Below, piece by piece: positions 24,026-30,221 of a stretch of DNA of 30,221 bases (the first letter of the stretch is position 1; every line of letters begins with the position of its first letter). The stretch is from Alphaproteobacteria bacterium. GTDB taxonomy: Bacteria; Pseudomonadota; Alphaproteobacteria; Rhodospirillales; Rhodospirillaceae. A program made the position numbers and the translations under genes. The DNA is taken from positions 1 to 30,221 of the forward strand of contig QKGW01000576.1 of assembly GCA_003250275.1 (NCBI GenBank), given 5' to 3'. The notes below the pieces were generated by a model. The model ran no database searches, was not told where the DNA came from, and saw nothing but the letters and a program-made list of their open reading frames with translations.

Positions 24026-24532
24026 ATGCTGCTGCAAATCGTCATCGTCGCGTGTATGGCCTTCGCCGCCGCCGGTCTGGCGATGCTCGCCTTCCGGCTG
24101 TTCGGACGGCGCGCGCCCAAGGCCGTGATCCTCCTCGCCGCGGGTCTCGGCATGATCGCCTACACCCAGTGGGACCGTTACACCTGGGCCGACCGCACCG
24201 CCGCGGCGCTGCCCGAAAACTTGAAAGTGGTGATCGAGGTGCCCTACGATGGGGTCTTCGAGTTCTGGGCGCGGGCGATCCCGCGCACCGATGCGCTGGT
24301 GGTGGCCGACCGTGCGGCCACCCGCACCAATCCGCAAGCGCCGGATGTGGTGCTCGCCAAGACCATCCTCGTCGCACGCCAGGGCGAACCGCTCGACCTC
24401 TGGCAATACGTCGATTGCGCCAAACGCCGCCGCGCCCCGGTGCTCGACCCCGCCGCCCCGCCGCCCGAGGCGGAAGGATGGATCGACGGCGGCGAACCCG
24501 CCGCCCTCTACGCGGCGGTCTGCCCGGCCTGA
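24026..24532 (+). CDS. Hypothetical membrane protein
   Basis: A 168-residue protein I do not recognise. Residues 4-26 (IVIVACMAFAAAGLAMLAF) and 33-46 (AVILLAAGLGMIAYTQW) are membrane helices. The remainder (about 47-168) is a soluble domain, rich in Pro and Ala at the end, with two Cys (in DCAKR and near the end, AVCPA) that could form a disulfide if exported. It begins 11 bases after the exonuclease stop with a weak GAACGAGG SD, so it probably shares the exonuclease transcript. No enzymatic motif is visible. Confidence 0.75.
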   Translation: MLLQIVIVACMAFAAAGLAMLAFRLFGRRAPKAVILLAAGLGMIAYTQWDRYTWADRTAAALPENLKVVIEVPYDGVFEFWARAIPRTDALVVADRAATRTNPQAPDVVLAKTILVARQGEPLDLWQYVDCAKRRRAPVLDPAAPPPEAEGWIDGGEPAALYAAVCPA

Positions 24533-24598
24533 GTGCGGGTGGACCGGCCGGCCACCCACCCAGTCCAGCTGGAACGTTCTGCATTGGAGACATCGACC

Positions 24599-25225
24599 AT
24601 GACCCCGGCCGAAGACACCCAGGTCCGCCCCGCGCGCTTGAGCGAAGAGGAGATCCGCGCGTTATCGGTGGAGGACGTCGTTTCGCGCCTGCGCCTGGTG
24701 CGCACCCGCTACCACATGCCCGATACCTCGGCCTACGTGCGCTATCTGCCGCGCTTCGATCCGGACCCGGAAGACCTTTCGGTCAAGATCGACCCCTACA
24801 CCGAAAAGCACGTGTCCGCCGATCAGACCGGCGAGTTCTCCCTCGCCGAGCTCGTCACCGAGCTCGAACTCGCCTACATCACCGTGCACGTCTTCCCCAA
24901 CCGCCCGGCGCGCGACTATTTCATCGCCGGCATGGACGGCGTGCTGCGTCAGGTCGAGTTCATCGGCGGCCAGTTCGAATGGAGCCGTCTCTGGCTCACC
25001 ACCGGCACCTCCAACATCGGCGTGCCGATCGCGGTGTTTCTCGGCCAGCGCCCCGCCGTCAACGGGCGTCCCTCGGTGTCGCTGATCGACCACCGCTTCC
25101 AGGTCAAGGGGCGGATGGCCTATCGCGCCGTCGGCGGCTCCGGCCAGCACGTCGGCGAGGAATTCTATCCCGCCGGCGAGGCCGAGCACGACATCATGAA
25201 CGTCGCGCCGGAGCCGGGCCGATGA
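24599..25225 (+). CDS. Unrecognised soluble protein coupled to a BCCT transporter
   Basis: A 208-residue protein without signal peptide or membrane helices. It opens with an acidic helical segment (LSEEEIRALSVEDVVSRLRL). A conserved-looking core follows: FIAGMDGVLRQVEFIGGQFEWSR is split over residues 107-129, then WLTTGTSNIGVPIAVFLGQ. I know no named family for it. Translation starts at ATG 24599 with GGAGA at 24586-24590. Its stop codon overlaps the start of the BCCT transporter gene (ATGA at 25222-25225), so the two are made together. It may be a cytosolic accessory or regulatory factor for that transporter; this rests only on the coupling. Confidence 0.75.
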   Translation: MTPAEDTQVRPARLSEEEIRALSVEDVVSRLRLVRTRYHMPDTSAYVRYLPRFDPDPEDLSVKIDPYTEKHVSADQTGEFSLAELVTELELAYITVHVFPNRPARDYFIAGMDGVLRQVEFIGGQFEWSRLWLTTGTSNIGVPIAVFLGQRPAVNGRPSVSLIDHRFQVKGRMAYRAVGGSGQHVGEEFYPAGEAEHDIMNVAPEPGR

Positions 25226-26802
25226 GGGCGGAAAAGGGAATTTTCAAAGGCCTGAACCCGGTGATGGCGACGGTGGCGCTCGCCGTCACCTTCCTGTTCG
25301 TGATGTTCGGCGCGTTCAGCCCCGATCTCGCGGCGGAGTGGTTCCAGGGCGCGAGCAGCGGCATCATCGCCCTGTTCAAGTGGTACTACATCCTCGTCGT
25401 CGCGGGCTTCCTCGGCTTTTCGTTCTTCGTCCTGTTCAGCCGCTTCGGCGACCTCAGACTCGGCGACGACGACCAGCAGCCGGAATTCGGCTACTTCGCC
25501 TGGTTCTCGATGCTGTTCGGCGCAGGCATGGGCATCGGGCTGGTGTTCTGGTCGATCGCGGAGCCGATGTTCCACTTCCAGGGCAATCCGTTCCTCGAGC
25601 CGGGCGCGGAGAACACCCGCGAAGCGGCGCAGATCGCGATGCGCCTCACCTTCTTCCACTGGGGCCTGCACCCGTGGGCGATCTACGTCGTCGTCGGCCT
25701 GTCGCTCGCGTTCTTCGCCTACCGGCGCAAGCTGCCGCTCTCGGTGCGTTCGGTGCTCTATCCCCTGATCGGCGACCGCATCTACGGCTTCTGGGGCCAC
25801 GCGGCGGACGTGCTCGCGGTATTCGGCACGATCTTCGGCGTCGCCACCTCGCTCGGCTTCGGCGTGGTGCAGATGAACACCGGCCTCAACCGGCTGTTCG
25901 GCCTGCCGGTGAACTCCACCTGGCAGCTCGTGCTGATCGCGGTGATCTCGTGCATCGCCACCGCCTCGGTGGTCTCGGGGGTCGGCAAGGGCGTGAAGAT
26001 TCTTTCGGAGCTGAACCTCTGGCTGTCGCTCGCGATCCTCGCGTTCTTCCTCGCGTTCGGCCCCACCGCCTTCCTCCTCAACCTCTTCGTCCAGGGTATC
26101 GGCGACTATCTCCAGAACCTCATTCCGTTGTCGTTCTGGACCAACGCCGGCGCGGTGCCCGAGGGCACGAGCGGCTGGCAGAACTCCTGGACGGCGTTCT
26201 ATTGGGGCTGGTGGATTGCCTGGGCGCCGTTCGTCGGCATGTTCATCGCGCGGATCTCGCGCGGCCGCACGGTGCGCGAATTCGTCCTCGGCGTGCTGCT
26301 GGTGCCGGCGCTGCTCGCGATTCTCTGGCTCACCGCGTTCGGCGGCACCGCGCTCCATATCGAGCTCTGGGGCGGCGGCGGCATCGGCGCCGCGGTGAAG
26401 AAGGACGTCACCCTCGCGCTTTACGAAACCCTCGACGCCCTCGACGCGGGGCTGGTCGGCGTGCTGTTCTCGGGCGTCGCGACCCTTCTGATCGCCACCT
26501 ACTTCATCACCTCGTCGGACTCCGGCACCCTGGTGATCACCACCCTGCTCTCGGTCGGCGACATGGATCCGCCGACGCCGCACCGTATCGTCTGGGGGCT
26601 CGGCGAGGGATTCGTCGCGGCGGTCCTGCTGCTCTCGGGCGGCCTCGGCGCGCTTCAGGCGGCATCGATCATCGCGGCGCTGCCGTTCTCGGTGATCATG
26701 CTGTTCATGTGCTGGGGCCTGATCCGCGGTCTCGCCGAAGAACACCGGCTGATGCAGCGCGTCGGCACGCCGGAGCCGGAACGGCTGCCCTACAATCCCT
26801 GA
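25222..26802 (+). CDS. BCCT family (betaine/choline/carnitine-type) transporter
   Basis: A 526-residue, 12-helix LeuT-fold importer for quaternary or related compatible compounds. The hallmark GMGIGLVFWSIAEPMFHF falls in residues 102-119, and a second diagnostic block WGWWIAWAPFVGMFIARISRGRT in 328-350 contains the aromatic box. Also typical are TFFHWGLHPWAIY and ITSSDSGT. The Gly-Met-Gly-Ile-Gly form is that of Na+-coupled members such as BetP. The N- and C-terminal tails are short, unlike osmosensory BetP with its long charged tails, so uptake for nutrition is as likely as osmoprotection. The start at ATG 25222 overlaps the stop of the preceding gene. Confidence 0.94.
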   Translation: MRAEKGIFKGLNPVMATVALAVTFLFVMFGAFSPDLAAEWFQGASSGIIALFKWYYILVVAGFLGFSFFVLFSRFGDLRLGDDDQQPEFGYFAWFSMLFGAGMGIGLVFWSIAEPMFHFQGNPFLEPGAENTREAAQIAMRLTFFHWGLHPWAIYVVVGLSLAFFAYRRKLPLSVRSVLYPLIGDRIYGFWGHAADVLAVFGTIFGVATSLGFGVVQMNTGLNRLFGLPVNSTWQLVLIAVISCIATASVVSGVGKGVKILSELNLWLSLAILAFFLAFGPTAFLLNLFVQGIGDYLQNLIPLSFWTNAGAVPEGTSGWQNSWTAFYWGWWIAWAPFVGMFIARISRGRTVREFVLGVLLVPALLAILWLTAFGGTALHIELWGGGGIGAAVKKDVTLALYETLDALDAGLVGVLFSGVATLLIATYFITSSDSGTLVITTLLSVGDMDPPTPHRIVWGLGEGFVAAVLLLSGGLGALQAASIIAALPFSVIMLFMCWGLIRGLAEEHRLMQRVGTPEPERLPYNP

Positions 26803-26813
26803 GCCGAAGCGGT

Positions 26814-26836
26814 GCCCGGAGGTCTATTCTCCGGGC
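26814..26836. terminator. Convergent-gene hairpin (BCCT / APC permease)
   Basis: GCCCGGAG (26814-26821) pairs with CTCCGGGC (26829-26836). The stem lies across the stop codon of the minus-strand permease, 11 bases past the BCCT stop. It could serve both directions, but there is no T tract on either side. Confidence 0.45.
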
Positions 26837-28149
26837 GTCGCCGCGGGTTTCGGGCGCAGCAGCAACAGCGGCGCACCGAGCGCCAGCACCGCGACGCCGA
26901 GCAGCGCACCGAGCCCCGCGTAGACCACGCTCGAATAGAGCAGGTAGGCGCAGGTGAGGCAGAACAGAAGCGGCGTGAACGGGTAGAGCGGCACGCGGAA
27001 GCGCCGCTCCACCGCCGGCTCGCGCTGGCGCAGCACGATCAGCGACACACCGACGAGCAGCAGGAAGAACCAGAACACCGGCGCGGTGTATTCGACCATC
27101 GCCTGGAAGCCGCCGCGCGTCGCCGCGCCGAAGCCGACCAGCGCGAGCGCGAGGACGCTTTGCAGCAGGATCGCGTTGGCGGGGGTGTTGCCGCGCGAAC
27201 TCCAGCGGTCGAATCGCCCGAGCACCGGCAGATCGCGGCCGATCGCGTAGTAGAGCCGCGCGCCGGTGAAGATCGTCGCGTTCAGCGTGCTGAGCGCGGT
27301 GCAGCAGATCGTCGCGGCGAGCACCGTCGCCCCGGCGTCGCCGAACACCGCCCGCATGGTGTCCGCCGCCACCGCGTCGGAGGCACGCAGCCCTTCGAGC
27401 CCGAGGGCGCGGAGGAACGCGAGGTTGGCGACGACGTAGAGCAGCGTCACCGCGCCGCAGCCGAGCACCAGCACCCGCGCCATGCTGCGCCGCACGTCGC
27501 GCAGCTCGCCCGAGATGTAGGCGATCTCGTTCCAGCCGCCGTAGGTGAGGAGGATGAACACCATCGCGAGCCCGGCGGCGCCGCCGCTCGCGGTAGCGGG
27601 CGCGGTCGCCTGAACCGGCGCGCCGGTCAGGCCGAGGACCGCGATTCCCACCACCGCGAGCACGGTGAGGCCGGAGAACAGCCGCTGCACGCCGCGCGCC
27701 TGCGGCGTGCCGCTGAGGTTGACCGCGGTGAACAGCGCGATCGCCGCCGCCGCGTAGAGGCTCGGCCCCCACCGCCCGAGCGGCAACACGCGCTGGGCAT
27801 AGTCGCCGAAGACGAAGGCGACGAGAGCGATCGCGCCGGTCTGGATCACGGTGAGCCGCGCCCACGCGAACAGAAGCGCGACGCGCGGCCCGAGCGCGCG
27901 GCCGAGAAAGGTGTATTCGCCGCCGGTGCTGGGAAACGCGGCGCCGAGTTCGGCGTAGACCAGCGCGCCGACGAGGGTGACGACGCCGCCGACCAGCCAT
28001 ACCGCGACGAACGCGGCGTCGCTGTCGACGTTGGCCGCGACCATCTGCGGCGTCTTGAAGATGCCGATGCCGACGACGATGCCGACCAGCATCGCAACGC
28101 CGTCGACCACCGAAAGGCTGGCGCGCGGCGTCGGTTCGGGGGCGCTCAT
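26824..28149 (-). CDS. APC superfamily amino acid permease
   Basis: A 441-residue inner-membrane carrier with about 12 helices. The helix 1 sequence VVGIGIFKTP (residues 25-34) is the unwound G(x)GIF substrate segment of the APC/L-type amino acid transporter family. Helix 6 shows AMVFILLTYGGWNEIAYISGE, where the Tyr-Gly-Gly-Trp-Asn stretch and following Ser-Gly-Glu are usual for LAT-like permeases. The substrate is probably a neutral amino acid, possibly in exchange, but cannot be fixed. The start at ATG 28149 overlaps the stop of the methyltransferase-like gene by 4 bases (ATGA on the minus strand), so the two are co-translated. The unrelated BCCT gene on the other strand ends 21 bases away. 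Confidence 0.9.
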   Translation of the reverse strand: MSAPEPTPRASLSVVDGVAMLVGIVVGIGIFKTPQMVAANVDSDAAFVAVWLVGGVVTLVGALVYAELGAAFPSTGGEYTFLGRALGPRVALLFAWARLTVIQTGAIALVAFVFGDYAQRVLPLGRWGPSLYAAAAIALFTAVNLSGTPQARGVQRLFSGLTVLAVVGIAVLGLTGAPVQATAPATASGGAAGLAMVFILLTYGGWNEIAYISGELRDVRRSMARVLVLGCGAVTLLYVVANLAFLRALGLEGLRASDAVAADTMRAVFGDAGATVLAATICCTALSTLNATIFTGARLYYAIGRDLPVLGRFDRWSSRGNTPANAILLQSVLALALVGFGAATRGGFQAMVEYTAPVFWFFLLLVGVSLIVLRQREPAVERRFRVPLYPFTPLLFCLTCAYLLYSSVVYAGLGALLGVAVLALGAPLLLLRPKPAATPGE

Positions 28150-28991
28150 GGCCGTTCGGCGGTCCACGCGCCGCCGGCCGAGGTGACCCCGGAGATCGTC
28201 TTGCCGTTGATGTGGCCGGTGTACTTGACGCCGTCGAGGACGAAGCTCAGGTCCTCGCCCCACACCCGCCCGAAGCTGATCGCCCGGCCGCCGAGCGTAC
28301 CTTCGAAGAGCTGGAACTTCTGATCGAGGGCAAGCGGCTTGCCGTCGACGGTCCAGGTGCCCTCGACGTCGGCGGGAACCACCCAGAGCAACGCGGTGCA
28401 CCAGGCGGAACAGCCGTTCTCGAGGGTCACCATGTCGTCCACCGGCCAGTCGCCCATGCCGAAGGTGTTCGACACCACGCGGGTGCCGGGCTTGAGGCGG
28501 AGGATCGTCGGCCGCAGGCGCTCGTTGAGGCTCGGCAGCAGAAACAGCGTGATGACCTGGGCATCGGAGAAGTCGGTCTCGAAGATGTCCGCCTGCTCGA
28601 AGCGGGCCTTGCCGGAGACCCCGGCCTTTTCGGCCTGCTGCTTGGCATAGCGCACGAGATCGGGGTTGTATTCGACGCCGCGGGCCTCGATGCCGCGCCT
28701 GGCGGCGGCGATCACCGTGCGGCCGTCGCCGGAACCGAGATCGATCAGCTTTTCTCCGGGTTTGATTTCGGCGAGGTCGAGCATCTCCTCGACCAGCGCC
28801 TCGGGCGTCGGCACCCAGACGACGTCCTTGCCGTCCTGGCCTTCGTAGGGAACGTAGGGGAGATTCCATTTCGACGCGGGCGTTTCGGTCTGCGCTGCCG
28901 CCGGAAGCGGTATGGATAACGCGAGAAACACCAAACCAAGGACGATCGGACGCGAAAGCCGCGCAACGGCGGCGGTCATTGCATTCGCCAT
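28146..28991 (-). CDS. Exported class I SAM-dependent methyltransferase-like protein
   Basis: A 281-residue protein with an N-terminal signal peptide (about residues 1-33: Arg12 and Arg14, a Leu/Ala core, then LPAAAQ) and a class I methyltransferase domain. It shows VWVPTPEALVEEML, motif I IDLGSGDGR (83-91), GVEYNPDLVRYAK and the motif-IV-like ITLFLLPSLNERLRP. From about residue 195 a second beta-rich part (VEGTWTVDGKPL and later VKYTGHINGKTISG) follows. VPTP-type methyltransferase-like proteins with signal peptides occur widely in proteobacteria, yet SAM is not expected in the periplasm, so the domain may bind something else. ATG 28991 is chosen because it opens the signal peptide; 28979 is an alternative. 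Confidence 0.82.
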   Translation of the reverse strand: MANAMTAAVARLSRPIVLGLVFLALSIPLPAAAQTETPASKWNLPYVPYEGQDGKDVVWVPTPEALVEEMLDLAEIKPGEKLIDLGSGDGRTVIAAARRGIEARGVEYNPDLVRYAKQQAEKAGVSGKARFEQADIFETDFSDAQVITLFLLPSLNERLRPTILRLKPGTRVVSNTFGMGDWPVDDMVTLENGCSAWCTALLWVVPADVEGTWTVDGKPLALDQKFQLFEGTLGGRAISFGRVWGEDLSFVLDGVKYTGHINGKTISGVTSAGGAWTAERP

Positions 28992-29150
28992 GGTGTCTGC
29001 CCTCGAATTTTGAATCGGGAACATGCGCCCAAAGCAGATGAGGTGCACCGCCGCGGTTGTCGATAGGAGCGCCGCGCGGGCGTGACTTTTGGCCTCAGCC
29101 ACCTCATTTCATTAGAGAGTCAGTATTCACGCCAGCAACGGAGACGGAAC
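28992..29150. promoter_or_regulatory. Divergent promoter region (methyltransferase-like / DJ-1-like genes)
   Basis: 159 bases between two divergent starts. It is GC-rich on the left and more AT-rich around 29098-29132, where the DJ-1-side promoter is likely. The SD GGAGACGG (29140-29147) lies before ATG 29151. No clear -35/-10 pair or palindrome could be assigned. Confidence 0.35.
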
Positions 29151-29846
29151 ATGATCAAACCCCGCATCCTGATCGTTCTCACCTCCAACGCCGCGATGGG
29201 TGAGGGCGGCAAACCCACCGGCCTGTGGTTCGAGGAGCTCACCACGCCGTACTACGCGTTCGTCGACGCCGGCGCCGACGTCACCCTGGCGTCGATCGCG
29301 GGCGGTCCGGTGCCGATCGACCCGCGCTCGACCGCCGACGGCACCCCGATCCCCGACAGCGCCCAGCGCTTCCTCGCCGACGACGAGGCGCTCGGCGATC
29401 TTGCGAACACCGTCGAGGTCGGCGCGGTCGACGTCTCGGCTTACGACGCGGTGTTCCTCCCCGGCGGCCACGGCACGATGTGGGATCTCCCCACCAGCGC
29501 CGCGCTCGCCACCGCGCTCAACCGCGCGTGGCGCGGCGACAAGATCATCGGCGCGGTCTGCCACGGCCCGGCGGGCCTGATCGGCGCGCTCGACGAGGAG
29601 GGCAACCCGCTGGTCGCGGGCAAGCGCGTTACCGCGTTCACCAACGACGAGGAGACCGCGGTCGGCCTCACCGAGCAGGTGCCGTTCCTGCTCGAAACCC
29701 GGCTTGAGGAACTGGGCGCGCTGTTCGAGAGCGCCGAGCCGTTCGCGCCGTTCGCTGATCACCGGACAGAATCCGGCGTCCTCCGGCGAGGTCGCGCAAT
29801 TGATGATCGACGCGATGCAGCAGGCGTCGACGGTATGGTGAGGTGA
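29151..29846 (+). pseudogene. DJ-1/PfpI (Hsp31-like) protein with a frameshifted 3' end
   Basis: The reading frame gives 231 residues. Residues 1 to about 201 are a good DJ-1/PfpI type 1 glutamine-amidotransferase-like fold: Glu28/Glu29 in LWFEELTTPYY, FLPGGHGTMWDL, nucleophile Cys137 and His138 in GAVCHGPAG, and FTNDEETAVGLT. After PFAPF (about residue 200) the frame runs into a non-family tail, ADHRTESGVLRR and onward. In the +1 frame from 29755 to the TGA at 29839-29841, the expected family ending LITGQNPASSGEVAQLM is intact. A loss of about 17 bases just before 29755 (the usual HVV-x-DG stretch) explains both. The catalytic core is present, so the product may still be made but with an altered end. 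It may act as a glyoxalase or chaperone-like protein. A sequencing or assembly error is the main alternative. Confidence 0.8.
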
Positions 29847-29852
29847 GGTGAC

Positions 29853-30221
29853 TTAGCCGACGGCGAGGCGCGGGCGCGCCATCGCTTCCTCGTCGGAAAC
29901 GCGGAACTCGCCGCGGAGCCAGGCGCGCACCGCCTGCACCTTCGGCTGCAGGAGGTTCTCGGCGGGGCAGACGAAGTAGTACCCCGCCGGGCGCGGCACC
30001 ACAAAGTTGACCGCGAACGGCACCACCAGCGTACCGTCGGCGAGATAGTCGGCGGCCATCAGGTCGTTTTCAAGCGCGATGCCGAGGCCGTCGGCCGCAG
30101 CGCGCAACGAGTGCGCCGAATGGGTGAAACGGAAGCCGCCGGGCGCCTCGGTGTCCGGCGCCCCGGCGGCGCGCAGCCAGTCGCCCCAGCTGGTGAGACG
30201 GCATTCGGAATGGATCAACGG
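29853..30221 (-). CDS. LysR-type transcriptional regulator, partial (C-terminal effector domain)
   Basis: The last 122 codons of a LysR family regulator; the gene continues beyond the right edge, and the DNA-binding helix-turn-helix is not in the window. The visible part is the end of the effector-binding domain: HSECRLTSWGDWLRAAG, RFTHSAHSLRAAADGLGIALENDLMAADYLADGTLV and PAGYYFVCP, close to GcvA-type regulators. The stop (29853-29855) faces the end of the DJ-1-like gene 6 bases away, so the genes are convergent. Its target is unknown. Confidence 0.85.
   Translation of the reverse strand, partial: PLIHSECRLTSWGDWLRAAGAPDTEAPGGFRFTHSAHSLRAAADGLGIALENDLMAADYLADGTLVVPFAVNFVVPRPAGYYFVCPAENLLQPKVQAVRAWLRGEFRVSDEEAMARPRLAVG

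Overview
The window is GC-rich and densely coded, and reads as a chromosomal segment of an alphaproteobacterium, probably a Rhodospirillales-like free-living heterotroph. That placement is an inference from the base composition, the groESL operon with a CIRCE operator and an RpoH-like promoter, the HBM-type chemoreceptor, and the many organic-acid and amino-acid transporters. I could not check the taxon by search.

Layout: (1) 1-6137 holds a branched-chain amino acid type ABC uptake system (substrate-binding protein, fused LivH-LivM permease, LivG-type ATPase). It is split by an NADP-dependent oxidoreductase-like gene and a succinate-semialdehyde-type aldehyde dehydrogenase. (2) 6197-7628 is a coupled pair: a GT2 glycosyltransferase and a VTT/TVP38 membrane protein. 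(3) 7634-9834 is a complete groES-groEL unit with promoter, CIRCE and terminator. (4) 9909-12282 carries an HBM chemoreceptor and, on the minus strand, a TerB-like protein. (5) 12659-14950 carries an OFA-family MFS carrier and an AceTr/SatP-type acetate channel, each behind a long, AT-rich leader with repeats that look like operators. (6) 15061-15147 is tRNA-Leu(CAA), followed by a compositionally foreign block (15148 to about 19000) holding an AAA ATPase and an S8 subtilase. (7) 19279-24532 is a Na+/organic acid symporter module: DUF4212 small subunit, SSS large subunit, cNMP/CBS/DUF294 sensor protein, DnaQ-like exonuclease and a small membrane protein. (8) 24599-26802 is an unrecognised soluble protein translationally coupled to a BCCT transporter. 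(9) 26824-28991 (minus strand) is an exported SAM-methyltransferase-like protein coupled to an APC permease. (10) 29151-30221 is a DJ-1/PfpI gene whose 3' end is frameshifted, facing a truncated LysR-type regulator gene.

The shared theme is uptake of small carboxylates, amino acids and betaines: ABC, OFA-MFS, SatP, SSS/DUF4212, BCCT and APC carriers sit within 30 kb, with enzymes and sensors between them. The feature most likely to be a poorly described system is the AAA ATPase plus subtilase pair beside tRNA-Leu. The two genes are in the same frame and are separated by one TGA and a TTG start with no clear ribosome-binding site. This looks like horizontally acquired conflict or defence cargo, but that function is inferred.
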